A DNA stretch of 64,000 bases from JBGAPI01 sp044221335 (GCA_044221335.1 JBGAPI010000001.1:220724-284723), one strand, 5' to 3'. Counted from the first letter of the stretch, positions 53,771 through 63,329 are shown. The notes: generated by a model from the sequence alone, not told the origin. Program-made: numbers and translations.

Positions 53771-54247
53771 ATGGCGGCGTTGATGATCGCGATGTGTGTC
53801 CTGGCGGGCCTGGCAATGGCGGCGACGCGGCTCGCGCGCGGGCCGGTGGTGCCGTCCGGCGCGGCACGCGGCGGCGCGACGCCGGCGACCGGCCGCACGC
53901 CGCTGCCGCCGACCCGTCCGCTGCAGGCGATGAGCGTCGCGGGCGGTGGCGGCGGCGCGGCGTCGCTGTGGCGCCTCGCCACCGCCAATCCGCATTGTCC
54001 GCTGCGCCGGATGTTCGGCACGCAGCTCCTGACCAGCAGCAGCGACAGTCCGAACGAGCTGCCGCGCTGCACCCGGATGGACTGCGACTGCCGCTACGAG
54101 CGGGTGCGCGACCAGCGCCGGGAACTGCGCCGCAGCGGCGGCGAGCGGCGCGAGCTGTACCGTCTCGACGACCGGCGGGACGACCGCCGCCAGCACGGCG
54201 ACCGCCGCATCGCCAACCGCCTCTGGGCCACGGGCGCGGCGCTGTGA
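53771..54247 (+). CDS. Small membrane protein with basic C-terminus, unknown
   Basis: 158 residues from ATG 53771. One N-terminal membrane segment (MAALMIAMCVLAGLAMAATR), a Gly/Ala/Pro linker, then a Cys-containing segment (NPHCPLRRMFGTQL, CTRMDCDCRYERV) and an extremely charged Arg/Asp/Glu tail (RRDDRRQHGDRRIANRL). The CTRMDCDCRYE cluster could bind metal. No family recognised. The frame is open far upstream, but the residues before this ATG look non-coding. Confidence 0.5.
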   Translation: MAALMIAMCVLAGLAMAATRLARGPVVPSGAARGGATPATGRTPLPPTRPLQAMSVAGGGGGAASLWRLATANPHCPLRRMFGTQLLTSSSDSPNELPRCTRMDCDCRYERVRDQRRELRRSGGERRELYRLDDRRDDRRQHGDRRIANRLWATGAAL

Positions 54248-54280
54248 GGGTCGCCGTCGGCGGCTGATCCGAACCTCGCT

Positions 54281-57091
54281 CTATTCCAGGCCGTTGCGGA
54301 ACAGCACGTACTGGCTGTCGACCCGGCAGGAGATGCCATAACGCGCAGCGGGTCGCTGGCGGTCGTTGCTGACCACCTCCAGAGTGCCGCCGAAGGTGCC
54401 TTCCGTCGCACTGTCGCAGATCACTTGCAGATCGATCGCGCTGCCGGCCGCGATGGACTGCGGGAGTCCGTTCTTCACCGAGGTCGACAGCGGCGCAGAC
54501 AGTCCCTGCAGGGCGGAGATCACCAGCGGCGCGCCGCCGCGGTTGATCAGCCGGACCAGGGTACTGACCCGCTTGCCGTCGACGGTGGCGAGGCTGATCG
54601 CGGCGGTGCCCGGTGCCGGCACCGAATCGATCCGCGGTCCCGGCGTACCGATGCAGGCGATCACGTAGCGCGCCGGGTCGACGTTGGTGGCGTTGGTGTC
54701 GAGCACCAGGGTCTGGGTGCTGGCGCCCTCCTGGGTCGGGATGCAGGTGACGCCCAGCGGGACGCCGGCGGTCTGGCCCGGCACCACCGTGATCGTGCCG
54801 CTGCGGTCGAGGTACAGGGGCGGACTGGGCGGCACCGGGGTCACGGTCATCAGCTGCGAACCCAACGGCATGGTGTCGAACAGCTCGATGGTGGTGCTGG
54901 CGAAGGAGCCGATCGCGACCGGCGCCGACAGCACCGTCACCAGCTCCTCGGGCTCCGGGATCGAGGCGAATTCCGGCGGTGCCGGGGTGACGTCGCAGAC
55001 CAACGGGAAGGTCACGGTGCCCTCGCCGTCGTCGGGATCGTTGGTCGTCAGCGTCAGCGTCGCGGTGTAGTGGCCGAATGTCCGGCTGCTGCAGCTGATG
55101 GTCAGCGTCTGGGTGGCGCCCGGCGCCAGGGTCGCGCCCGCCGGTTCGATGGCGAACGGGGTGGACAGCGTCGCCGCCCCGACGTCGAGATTGGCGTTTC
55201 CGAGGTTGCGGACCACGATGCCGGTCTTGCCGGCAAGGTGGGTCGCGATCGCGATCGTGCTGCCGCCGGCGGGGCTGGCGTCGAATTCGGCGCTCGGCAC
55301 GCTGGCCAGCACGGTGCAGGCGAGGTTGAAGGTGACGACGGCCTCGTCGGCGTCGTCGCTGCGGATCACCACGCTGTCGGTGTAGTTGCCGGGGGAGGCG
55401 CCGGTGGCGTCGCAGCGGATCGGTAGCGTCCAGCTGCCCCCGGGCGCGATGCTTTGCGGCACGGCGCCGGCGACCGCCGTCAGCACCCCGCCGGCACTGC
55501 CCTCCTGCACGCCCAGGAGCTGAAGGGGGGCATTGCCGATGTTGCTGACCACGATCGCGGCCTCGGCGCTGGCGCCGGCGGTCGCGGTCAGCTGCACCGT
55601 TCCGGGAGCGGCTGGCTGGCTGGAGAATTCCGCCGCGGCGCCGGCGTTGACCGTGCAGCGCAGGGAAAAGTCGAGGCTGCCCTCGTCGCTGTCGTTGCTG
55701 TCGAGGTGCAGGCTGCCGCTGAAGTTGCCGACGGTCGCGCGACTGCAACGCAGCGCCAGCGGGGCGCTGCCCCCCGGCGCGATCGTCACGGGCGTGCCAT
55801 CGATCTGGAAGGCGCCCGCGCTGCCGGCGCCAAGGCTCGGCCTCACGGTCAGTCCGGCGCTGCCGAGATTGCGGAGGCTGACGACGCGGCTCACCTCGCC
55901 GCTGCCCTGGGTGGCGACCAGATCGAGCAGCGACGGCGCTGCCGGCGTGGTCTCGATGTCGGCACCGGTGACCGAACAGGTGGCGTACTCGATCACGGTC
56001 TCCCGACCCGGTGCATTGCTGTGGAACACCAGGGTGGTCGAGAACTCGCCCCGATTGCTCGCGTCGCAGGCGAGGCTGAAGGCCTGCTGCGCGCCGGGCG
56101 CGATCGTCGCCGTGCCCGGCTCGAGCGCAAATGGACCACTGGCACCGTCGACCGCGGAGATCACCAGTGCGGCGTCGCCCGGGTTGGCGATGATGATGCC
56201 GGCGCTGGCCGGCACCGGCTGCACGGCGGCCAGGCTGAGGGTGGACTGCGCGGCCGGCGTGATCGCCAGCACCGGCGCAGGAGCTCGGACCTGGCAGGTC
56301 ACCGGGTAGGTCACGCTGGCCTCGTCGCCGTCAGCGTCGTTGCTGCTGAGGCGCAGGGTGGCCGCGTACTGTCCGGCGCTGGCCGAGAGGCAGCTCACGG
56401 TGAAGTCCTGGATGGCGCCGCCCGGCAGACCCGGAGCGTTCGCCGGCGACACGGCGAGCGCGCCACCAAGGCCGCTGGCGGCGACCGTCAGCACGCCGCT
56501 GCCCGCATTGCGCACTCGCACCAGCTGCTGCACCGACTGGTTGACTTCGGTGTTCAGCGCGAGGCTGCCGGGCGCCGGGCTGGCTTCGAACTCCGCCGCG
56601 CCGAGGCTCGGGCAGTCGACGTCGAAGAACGGATAGATCTTCGACGGCGTGGTGCCGGACAGGCCGACCTGGGTGCAGCACAGACGCGCGCGGGTGGTCG
56701 CGCTGCCGGGTTGGCAGGTCAGCGGCAACGAACCGGTGCTCGCCTGGCCGCCGTTGAACTGCAGATCGCCGGGAAAGTCGCTGCTCTTGGCGATCACGCC
56801 GTCGCCGGACAGGGTGATCAGCGTCGGGCAGCTGACGTCCTTCAGGTCGGACGGCACGCCGTCGCCGGCGGAAGCGACCTGGATCGCGGCGCTGCAGCCG
56901 TTGCCTCCGCAGCCGGCGGCGCTGAAGCTGAGCTCGGCGGCAGGGCTGCCGACGGCGGTGGCGCAGTCGAAGTCGCCGCCCGGAGCGGCGTCGAAGTTCG
57001 GGGCGTAGGCAAGCGTCGGCGGTGCGGCCGGCGCCGGCGCGGCAGCGCAGGCGATCAGCAGGGCGAACAGGGTCGGAGTCGAGCGGTGCAT
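54281..57091 (-). CDS. Secreted choice-of-anchor-D repeat protein with FRNGLE tail
   Basis: 936 residues. Signal peptide (STPTLFALLIACAAAPAPA-A) and an N-terminal cysteine-bearing domain (residues about 25-170). About seven tandem immunoglobulin-like (ASPM/SPD-2/Hydin-type) repeats of 100-110 residues follow. Each has the block NxGxAxLxI-SxVxG and a conserved Cys in a SCxA-like strand (for example RVVSLRNLGSAGLTVRPSLG, IVVRNLGNANLDVGAATLST). It ends QYVLFRNGLE. Exported, probably to the cell surface. It is convergent with the 53771 gene and upstream of the kinase gene. A role in adhesion or surface structure is inferred. Confidence 0.8.
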   Translation of the reverse strand: MHRSTPTLFALLIACAAAPAPAAPPTLAYAPNFDAAPGGDFDCATAVGSPAAELSFSAAGCGGNGCSAAIQVASAGDGVPSDLKDVSCPTLITLSGDGVIAKSSDFPGDLQFNGGQASTGSLPLTCQPGSATTRARLCCTQVGLSGTTPSKIYPFFDVDCPSLGAAEFEASPAPGSLALNTEVNQSVQQLVRVRNAGSGVLTVAASGLGGALAVSPANAPGLPGGAIQDFTVSCLSASAGQYAATLRLSSNDADGDEASVTYPVTCQVRAPAPVLAITPAAQSTLSLAAVQPVPASAGIIIANPGDAALVISAVDGASGPFALEPGTATIAPGAQQAFSLACDASNRGEFSTTLVFHSNAPGRETVIEYATCSVTGADIETTPAAPSLLDLVATQGSGEVSRVVSLRNLGSAGLTVRPSLGAGSAGAFQIDGTPVTIAPGGSAPLALRCSRATVGNFSGSLHLDSNDSDEGSLDFSLRCTVNAGAAAEFSSQPAAPGTVQLTATAGASAEAAIVVSNIGNAPLQLLGVQEGSAGGVLTAVAGAVPQSIAPGGSWTLPIRCDATGASPGNYTDSVVIRSDDADEAVVTFNLACTVLASVPSAEFDASPAGGSTIAIATHLAGKTGIVVRNLGNANLDVGAATLSTPFAIEPAGATLAPGATQTLTISCSSRTFGHYTATLTLTTNDPDDGEGTVTFPLVCDVTPAPPEFASIPEPEELVTVLSAPVAIGSFASTTIELFDTMPLGSQLMTVTPVPPSPPLYLDRSGTITVVPGQTAGVPLGVTCIPTQEGASTQTLVLDTNATNVDPARYVIACIGTPGPRIDSVPAPGTAAISLATVDGKRVSTLVRLINRGGAPLVISALQGLSAPLSTSVKNGLPQSIAAGSAIDLQVICDSATEGTFGGTLEVVSNDRQRPAARYGISCRVDSQYVLFRNGLE

Positions 57092-57264
57092 CGGTGGCGG
57101 GTTCCTGCCCGGGGAATGGGCTTGTCAGGGAATGCGCAGGAACGCGGCGAATTCTCCGCAGCGCAGGGCTGCAGGGTGCGACGGCCCCCAGGGTTCGGGG
57201 GCTCACAGGAAATCGTGCGGGCGGAGATCAGGGGCGCTGGCCGAGGCGGAGCGCCGACGGTCGT

Positions 57265-59772
57265 TCAGCGGGCGGCGGCGCGTCGCAGGTTGCGGTAGGC
57301 ACAGGACTCCGGGCCGACCCGCGCCCGCAGCGCGGCATCCGCGTCGTCGAGCGCGGCCGCCGGCATCGGCTCGTGGCGGACCCGGCAGGACAGCCGCCAG
57401 GCCTCGACGTAGGCGGCGAGCAGGTCGCGCTGGCGACTGGCCGCCGTCTTCGCCAGCCGCGCCGTCGCGGCGTCGAGGTCCGCCCGGGTGTCGCCGCCGG
57501 TCGCGCAGTCCACATACGAGGCCAGCGCTTCGGCCGCGATCCGTTGCGGGTGCTCGGCGGGCTGGTGGGCCTGCCGCCAGCCGCGTGCGGCGTTCGCCGG
57601 CGCGGCGGCATCGGCGGGCTGCCCGCCGGTCGCTTCGAGATGGGCGAGGTTGAACTGCATGGTCGCCAGGTTGGCGCTGCCGTCCGGCATCACCCGGCGC
57701 TCCACCGCGATCGCCTGTGCGAAGGCATCGCGGGCGACCGCGACGTCGCAGATGCCGGCGGCGTCGTTGCCGATGCCGTTCCAGGTCAGCGCGATGGTGG
57801 CGGAGTTCTCGCCGAACAGATCGCGCAGCATCGCCAGCGCTCGCCGATGGTGGACGAGCGCGTCGGCATAGCGCTGCTCTTCGTAGTCGACGTCGCCGAG
57901 GGTCTTCTGCACGTGGGCGATCTCGGCGTGCGGCGACGGCAGGTGCCGGTCGACCAGCTGGGCGGCGCGCTCGAGGGTCGCACGCGCGGCGACCAGCTCG
58001 CCCTGCTGGCGCTGGAATTCGCCCTCGTAGATCAACAGCTGGCCGAGCTCGCCGGCAAGTTCCGGCCGCGACTCCAGGAGCCGCCGCGCGCTGGCGAAGG
58101 CCGCCGCGGTCGGCACCGGCTGGTTCTGCCGCCGCCGGTAGTCCGCGAGTCCGCGCAGCAGCCGCGCCTGGACTCGCACGTCGGCCCGCTCGAAACCCGG
58201 CAGCGCCAGGGCCTGGTCGGCGAGCGCGGTCGCCTCGGGCAGCCTGGCCTGGGCCGCGTAGGTCTCGGCCAGCCCGATCAGGGCGTCGATGCGGTCGTCG
58301 ATCGGCGCATCGGGCAGGCCGGCGTAGAGCTCGATCGCGCGGCGCAGGTGGCTCTCGGCCTGGCGGAAGTCGCTGATCGCGGCGTAGACCCCGCCCACCG
58401 TCTTTTCCAGCCGCGCCCGCGCTTCGGGCGGGAGGTCGGGATTGCGGTCGAGCTTGGCCGTGCCGGCCGCCAGCACGTCGGACAGCCGCGCGTCCGCGCC
58501 GAGGCGCTGGTTCGGATCGGCGGCGTTGAACAGGTCGACCAGGAAGCCCGACACCGCCCGCGCGCTGTCGCGCTCGACTTCGGTCGCCGCAAGCTCGGCG
58601 CGCAGGCGCAGCAGGAATCCGCCGCTGACCACTACCAGCAGCAGCGCCGCCGCGAGCAGCAGCCAGTGTCGCCGCACGAACTTGCCGGCGCGGTACCCGA
58701 CCGTGCCGCGGCGTGCCCGCACCGGCTCGCCCGCGAGCCAGCGCTCGAGGTCCTCGCGCAACGCCTCCATGCTCGGATAGCGCTGCTCCGGCTCGGGCCG
58801 CAGCGCTTTGAGGCAGATCGCGTCGAGGTCGCCGCGCAATGCGCGCGCCAGCCGCGGTGGCGCGCGGACCGAGGGTGCGACCCGCGGGGCCTCGCAGACC
58901 TGCTGCACCAGCTCGGCGAGGTCATGCTGGGTGTCGCCATAGGGCGAGGTGCCGGCGAGCAACTCGTAGAGCACGACGCCGAGCGCATAGACATCGGTCG
59001 CGACGGTCACCGGCGCGCCGCGCAGCTGTTCCGGCGCGGCGTAGTTCGGGGTCAGCGGCGACTCGCCGGCGCGGGTCTCGACGCCGTAACCCTCGGTCAG
59101 CGGCTTCGCGATGCCGAAGTCGAGCAGCTTCACCTGACCGGTCCGGTCGACCAGCAGGTTCGCCGGCTTCAGGTCGCGGTGCACGATGAAGCGTGAATGG
59201 GCGTGTGCCACCGCATCGGCGACATCGCGGACCAGGCGCAGGATCGCGTCGGGATCGAGCGCATGATCGTGGCAGTAGCGGTCGATCGATACCCCGTCGA
59301 TCCGCTCCATCACCAGATAGGGGCTGCCGTCGGGCGCGCGGCCGCCGTCGAGCAGGCGCGCGATGTGCGGGTGGTTCAGTTCGGCGAGGATGCGGCGCTC
59401 GGCCTCCAGCCGGCGCACCGCGTCGGCGTCGGCCTGCCAGCGGGCGAAATGCTTCAGCGCGCCGTCCATGCGGAATCCGTCCTGCTCGCGCTCGACCTGG
59501 TAGACGACGCCCATGCCGCCACGGCCGATTTCGCCCCGCACTTTCCAGCCGCGATCGGCGCCGAGATTCGCCAGCGTGTTCTCGACCGCCGGTTTCAGGG
59601 TGTCGCCCGCCGCGGCCTCGGCCTGCAGCATGCGCTCGACCGCCGCGACCAGCGCGGGATCCGGATGCTGCTCGCGCCAGCGGTCGCGCTGCCCGGGGTC
59701 GAGGTCGCGGACCTCGAGGTAGGCCGCCTTGATCGCGCGGTAGCGCTCCGGCGACAGCGTGGTTTCGCTCAC
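57265..59772 (-). CDS. Ser/Thr protein kinase with TPR-like sensor, partner of the ECF sigma factor
   Basis: 835 residues from a GTG at 59772. Hanks-type kinase in residues about 75-340: glycine loop EIGRGGMGVVYQVER, VHRDLKPANLLVD, DFGIAKPL and APEQLRG. One membrane helix (RHWLLLAAALLLVVVSGGFL) at about 365 separates it from a periplasmic helical region of about 440 residues with TPR-like pairs (AIELYAGLPDAPIDDRIDAL, LVHHRRALAMLRDLFGENSA). The GTG overlaps the sigma stop (GTGA), so the two are coupled. In this arrangement the kinase is thought to regulate its partner TIGR02999-type sigma factor; that is known for related pairs, not shown here. Confidence 0.88.
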   Translation of the reverse strand: MSETTLSPERYRAIKAAYLEVRDLDPGQRDRWREQHPDPALVAAVERMLQAEAAAGDTLKPAVENTLANLGADRGWKVRGEIGRGGMGVVYQVEREQDGFRMDGALKHFARWQADADAVRRLEAERRILAELNHPHIARLLDGGRAPDGSPYLVMERIDGVSIDRYCHDHALDPDAILRLVRDVADAVAHAHSRFIVHRDLKPANLLVDRTGQVKLLDFGIAKPLTEGYGVETRAGESPLTPNYAAPEQLRGAPVTVATDVYALGVVLYELLAGTSPYGDTQHDLAELVQQVCEAPRVAPSVRAPPRLARALRGDLDAICLKALRPEPEQRYPSMEALREDLERWLAGEPVRARRGTVGYRAGKFVRRHWLLLAAALLLVVVSGGFLLRLRAELAATEVERDSARAVSGFLVDLFNAADPNQRLGADARLSDVLAAGTAKLDRNPDLPPEARARLEKTVGGVYAAISDFRQAESHLRRAIELYAGLPDAPIDDRIDALIGLAETYAAQARLPEATALADQALALPGFERADVRVQARLLRGLADYRRRQNQPVPTAAAFASARRLLESRPELAGELGQLLIYEGEFQRQQGELVAARATLERAAQLVDRHLPSPHAEIAHVQKTLGDVDYEEQRYADALVHHRRALAMLRDLFGENSATIALTWNGIGNDAAGICDVAVARDAFAQAIAVERRVMPDGSANLATMQFNLAHLEATGGQPADAAAPANAARGWRQAHQPAEHPQRIAAEALASYVDCATGGDTRADLDAATARLAKTAASRQRDLLAAYVEAWRLSCRVRHEPMPAAALDDADAALRARVGPESCAYRNLRRAAAR

Positions 59773-60329
59773 GGCGCCAGCTCCGCCAGCAACCAGGCGC
59801 GCGCCGCCGTCCACTCGCGGTTGACCGCCGACGGATGCAGGTCCATCGCCTGGGCGGTTTCCTCGATGGTGAGTCCGACGAAATAACGCAGTTCCACCAC
59901 CCGCACCTGGTCGGGATCGAGCGCCTCGAGCCGGCGCAGCGCGGAGTCGAGCGCGAGCAGGTCGACATCCGCCGGGAGCGCGATCTCGCCGGCCTCCTCG
60001 AGCGGGATCCGGTCGACATCGCCGCCACGCTTCGCCGCCTCGCGACGGCGCGCATGATCCACCAGCACCTCCCGCATCGCGTGGCCGGCGATGCCGAGCA
60101 GATGGCGGCGGTCCGCAGCCGGCGGCGCGCTGCCGATCAGGCGCAGCAGGGCCTCGTTCACCAGGGCGGTGGCCTGCAGGGTGTGTCCGGCGCGCTCGCG
60201 CCGGAGCTGCTGCGCGGCGAGCCGGCGCAGCTCCTGGTACAGCGCGCCGACGACCCGGTCGCGCGCGCCGTCGTCGCCTGCGCGCCAGGCGGTCATCCAC
60301 TCGGTGATCGCGTGTGGCTTCTCGTCCAT
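59769..60329 (-). CDS. ECF RNA polymerase sigma factor, TIGR02999-like
   Basis: 186 residues from ATG 60329. Region 2 (VVGALYQELRRLAAQQLRRE to TALVNEALLRLIG) and region 4 (QVRVVELRYFVGLTIEETAQ, MDLHPSAVNREWTAARAWLL) fit the sigma-factor group that is encoded beside Ser/Thr kinases. No anti-sigma gene is present, consistent with control by the kinase. The upstream in-frame Met gives a poor N-terminus and was not used. Candidate targets include the neighbouring surface-protein gene, but no consensus was tested. Confidence 0.87.
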   Translation of the reverse strand: MDEKPHAITEWMTAWRAGDDGARDRVVGALYQELRRLAAQQLRRERAGHTLQATALVNEALLRLIGSAPPAADRRHLLGIAGHAMREVLVDHARRREAAKRGGDVDRIPLEEAGEIALPADVDLLALDSALRRLEALDPDQVRVVELRYFVGLTIEETAQAMDLHPSAVNREWTAARAWLLAELAP

Positions 60330-60390
60330 GCCGTCGCTCGCGTCGCTGCGTCGATTGTCGCCCACCGCGGTTGCCCGCGCGCGTTCGGGA

Positions 60391-61053
60391 TCACGCCCGC
60401 GGCCCACCCGACCCGCCGGGCAGCCCCGCGAGGAGGGCGTCGACCAGCAGAGCGATGCCGTGGTCGAGATCGCGGTGCACCGCGGCGCGGTTGGAACCGC
60501 CGGGCAGCCGCCGCGCGGCTTGCGGCACCGGCGACGGGCGATCGGCGGCGGTATTCGCGGCGTCGATCGCCCAGCCGGCCCGCGCCGCCCCGGCGCCGCC
60601 GAGATAGGCGCCGAGGATGCGGGCGCAGGTCATGGCCTGGCGCGGCGGCGCGCCCGCGGCGACGAACGCGGCGATCGCGGCCTCGACCAGCGCGAACGCG
60701 TTCGGCGTCTTCCAGCGCCGCGCCGTCGCCATCACGAAGACCTGCGGATGCCGTTCGGCCAGCGCCAGGAAATCCCTCGCCTGCGCCAGCAGGCGCGCGC
60801 GCGCTGGTCCTTCGCGCACCGCCACGGTGCGGCCGAGCAGGTCGTCGACCACGAGGTCGAGGACCGCCTCCATCGTCGGCACGTGGTGGTACAGCGACAT
60901 CGCTTCGCATCCCAGCGCCTGCGCCAGGCGCCGGGCGCTCAGCGCCGCGGCGCCCTCGGTGTCGATCAGGGCGAAGGCGGCGGCGGCGATGCGCCCGGGG
61001 CTGAGGGCGGCGCGCGCGGCGCGGCGCTTCGGTGGGGCCGTGTCCTTGGTCAT
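60391..61053 (-). CDS. TetR/AcrR family transcriptional regulator
   Basis: 220 residues. N-terminal helix-turn-helix: GRIAAAAFALIDTEGAAALS and ARRLAQALGCEAMSLYHHVP, the YxHV-type helix of the TetR family. The C-terminal ligand domain (ARDFLALAERHPQVFVMATA, ILGAYLGGAGAARAGWAIDA) resembles the TetR_C_33 type. It is divergent from a secreted SnoaL-like protein gene with two palindromic boxes between, so it probably represses both its own gene and that one. Ligand unknown. Confidence 0.88.
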   Translation of the reverse strand: MTKDTAPPKRRAARAALSPGRIAAAAFALIDTEGAAALSARRLAQALGCEAMSLYHHVPTMEAVLDLVVDDLLGRTVAVREGPARARLLAQARDFLALAERHPQVFVMATARRWKTPNAFALVEAAIAAFVAAGAPPRQAMTCARILGAYLGGAGAARAGWAIDAANTAADRPSPVPQAARRLPGGSNRAAVHRDLDHGIALLVDALLAGLPGGSGGPRA

Positions 61054-61062
61054 GCTTGCAAA

Positions 61063-61104
61063 CTTACAGCGTAAGGTACAGACTGCACAAACTTACACTG
61101 TAAG
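61063..61104. promoter_or_regulatory. Twin palindromic operators for the TetR regulator
   Basis: CTTACAGCGTAAG (61063-61075) and CTTACACTGTAAG (61092-61104) share CTTACAnnGTAAG with matching half-sites, centres 29 bp apart (close to three helical turns). They lie 10 bp upstream of the regulator gene start and 17 bp upstream of the SnoaL gene start, in the only AT-rich stretch. Placement and symmetry fit TetR binding to both promoters. Confidence 0.85.
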
Positions 61105-61120
61105 TCCACGAGGTGATCGA

Positions 61121-61648
61121 ATGAACACGATGTCCCGGTCCATCCAGTGCGCGGGCGCGCTGCTGCTCGCGCTCGCCGGCGCGGCGACGGCGTCGGAGCC
61201 GACGAAGTCCTGCGGCAGCGCCGACGTCGAGCGCAACAAGCGCGTCGCCCGGATCGTCTTCGAGGAGGTGCTCTCGCGCGGTCGGGTCGACGAGAACGAG
61301 GCGATCTACGACCCCGCGTTCGTGGCCCACGGCCCGCACCACGACGCCGGCCGCGCCGAGGACCGCGCCGCCAGCAAGGGCTGGCGCGAGGCCGTGCCCG
61401 ACCTGCGGATGGACGTGCTGCAGATGGTCGCGGAATGCGACCGGGTGGTCGTCCACTGGAGCGGCTCCGGCACCAACAGCGGCACCGGGAACGGCCTGCC
61501 GGCGACCGGCCGGACGATCTCCGGCCTGTGGGGAATGACGATCTTCCGGATCGTCGACGGCCGGATCCGCGAGGAGTGGACCAGCTTCGACCAGTACGAG
61601 ATGTTGAAGCAGATGGGCCTGCTCGCTGCGGCACCGGCGGCGCCGTAG
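61121..61648 (+). CDS. Secreted SnoaL-like polyketide cyclase-family protein
   Basis: 175 residues. Signal peptide (QCAGALLLALAGAATA-SE), then the ester-cyclase/SnoaL NTF2-like domain: VFEEVLSRGRVDENEAIYDP, FVAHGPHHDA, GWREAVPDLRMDVLQMVAEC, VVVHWSGSGTN, RISGLWGMTIF-like block and DGRIREEWTSFDQYEMLKQM. Reaction unknown; many such proteins have no proven activity. It is controlled by the divergent TetR protein through the twin operators. Followed by a cluster of hairpins and then the convergent pyruvate kinase gene. Confidence 0.85.
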   Translation: MNTMSRSIQCAGALLLALAGAATASEPTKSCGSADVERNKRVARIVFEEVLSRGRVDENEAIYDPAFVAHGPHHDAGRAEDRAASKGWREAVPDLRMDVLQMVAECDRVVVHWSGSGTNSGTGNGLPATGRTISGLWGMTIFRIVDGRIREEWTSFDQYEMLKQMGLLAAAPAAP

Positions 61649-61664
61649 TCGATGATGGCCCTGG

Positions 61665-61866
61665 CGGGAACGGCGGGCCCTGCCCGCCGCTGCGTGTCCG
61701 CACCGCCGCGCATGGAGCGGGCCCTGGCCCGCTGTCCTTGATCTGGACGTTCCGACAAATCAGCCCAGGTGCCGCCCTGCGGTTTCGGGTGAGACCAACG
61801 AGAGCGGTACCCGGGCCGCTCTATCGGAGGATGAGACCCGGAGCAGTGTTGCCGGTCCCGCTCTAC
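61665..61866. repeat. Cluster of REP-like hairpins between convergent genes
   Basis: At least four: GGCGGGCCCTGCCCGCC, AGCGGGCCCTGGCCCGCT, GAGCGGTACCCGGGCCGCTC, and an imperfect one around GACCCGGAGCAGTG...CCGGTCCCGCTC that reaches the TAG stop of pyruvate kinase at 61863. They may end transcription from both sides. Confidence 0.65.
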
Positions 61867-63329
61867 AGGTCGCCGAGGCCTTCGGCGACGCCCTTCTTTC
61901 CGACCCGCAGCAGCTTCAGCGTGTTGGTGCCGCCGAGTTCGCCGGTGTGGTCGCCCGTCGTCAGCACGACGCGGTCGCCCTCCGACAGATGGCCCTGGTT
62001 GAACAGGAGCTCGATCGCCTCGCGTGCCGCGTGCGCGGGGTTGCTGCCGTGCGGGTCGAAGGCGACCGGGAACACGTCGCGGTACAGCGCCATCTTGTGG
62101 CGCGCCTCGCTCATCCGCGACATGCCGTAGATCGGCACGGTGGCGCGGTAGCGCGACAGCCACTGCGCGGTGCCGCCGGACTCGGTCAGCGCGATGATCG
62201 CGCGCACCTTGATCCGGTTGGCGAGGAACATCGCGCTCATCGCGATCGCCTGGTCGGTGCGCTCCAGCGGCGGCGGGTTGGTCAGCAGCTGGTCGGTCGG
62301 GGTGAAGTGACGCTCGGCACCGAGGCAGATGCGGTCCATCGCCTCGACCGCCTTCACCGGGTATTTGCCCGAGGCGGTCTCGGCGGACAGCATCACCGCG
62401 TCGGTGCCGTCGATCACGGCGTTGGCGACGTCCATGACCTCGGCGCGGGTGGGTACCGGCGCCTCGACCATCGACTGCATCATCTGGGTCGCGGTGATCA
62501 CCGCGCGCGAGCGCGCCAGCGCCTCGCGGATGATCCACTTCTGCAGGCCGGGCAGCTCGGCATCGCCGATCTCCACCGCGAGGTCGCCGCGGGCGACCAT
62601 CACGCAGTCGGAGGCGTCGATGATCGCGCCCAGGTTCTGCACCGCCTCGGCCCGCTCCAGCTTCGCGCACAACGCGGCGGAGCTGCCGGCCATCCGCGCC
62701 AGGGCGCGGGTGTCCTGCATGTCCTGCGCGCTGCGCACGAACGACACGGCGAGGTAGTCGACGCCCATCTTCGCCGCGAGGCGGATGTCCTCGCGGTCCT
62801 TGTCGGTCAGCGCCGGCACCGACAGGCCGCCGCCGAGCTTGTTGATGCCCTTGCGGTCCGACAGCATGCCGCCGATCGCGACCTCGCAGACCACGTCGCG
62901 GCCACTGATCCGCACCACGTTGAGCGCCAGCAGGCCGTCGTCCAGCAGCAGGGTGTCGCCGGCGGCGACGTCCTGCCACAGGCCGAGGTGACTGGTGCCG
63001 ACCCGTTCGGCGTCGCCCGGCGGTGCGTCCGGCCGGCAGTCCAGGGTGAAGCGCTTGCCGGCGACCAGCTCGATCGGGCCGTTGGCGAAGCGCTGCACGC
63101 GGATCTTCGGGCCCTGCAGGTCGGCCAGGATCGCGACCTCGCGACCGGCAGCCTTGGCCGCGGCCCGCACCGCGTCGGCGCGCTGCAGATGATCCTCGGC
63201 CTTGCCGTGGGACAGGTTCAGGCGGACCACGTTGAGGCCGGCCTCGACCAGCGCGGTCAGTACGCCCGGCGCGTCGGTGGCGGGGCCCAGCGTGGCGATG
63301 ATCTTCGTTCTTCTTCGGTGCTGACTCAT
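61863..63329 (-). CDS. pyk: Pyruvate kinase
   Basis: 488 residues from ATG 63329. Converts phosphoenolpyruvate and ADP to pyruvate and ATP. Motifs: RRTKIIATLGPATD at the N-terminus, LNLSHGKAEDHLQRADAV, LADLQGPKIRV, and the active-site region CAKLERAEAVQNLGAIIDAS with MVARGDLAVEIG and TATQMMQSMVEAPVPTRAEV. The Glu in LERAEA replaces the more usual lysine-glutamate (KIEN/KIE) context but the metal-binding Glu and Asp are present. The C-terminal allosteric domain is complete. Most similar to PykA-type enzymes. Its stop lies at the edge of a REP cluster. Confidence 0.95.
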   Translation of the reverse strand: MSQHRRRTKIIATLGPATDAPGVLTALVEAGLNVVRLNLSHGKAEDHLQRADAVRAAAKAAGREVAILADLQGPKIRVQRFANGPIELVAGKRFTLDCRPDAPPGDAERVGTSHLGLWQDVAAGDTLLLDDGLLALNVVRISGRDVVCEVAIGGMLSDRKGINKLGGGLSVPALTDKDREDIRLAAKMGVDYLAVSFVRSAQDMQDTRALARMAGSSAALCAKLERAEAVQNLGAIIDASDCVMVARGDLAVEIGDAELPGLQKWIIREALARSRAVITATQMMQSMVEAPVPTRAEVMDVANAVIDGTDAVMLSAETASGKYPVKAVEAMDRICLGAERHFTPTDQLLTNPPPLERTDQAIAMSAMFLANRIKVRAIIALTESGGTAQWLSRYRATVPIYGMSRMSEARHKMALYRDVFPVAFDPHGSNPAHAAREAIELLFNQGHLSEGDRVVLTTGDHTGELGGTNTLKLLRVGKKGVAEGLGDL

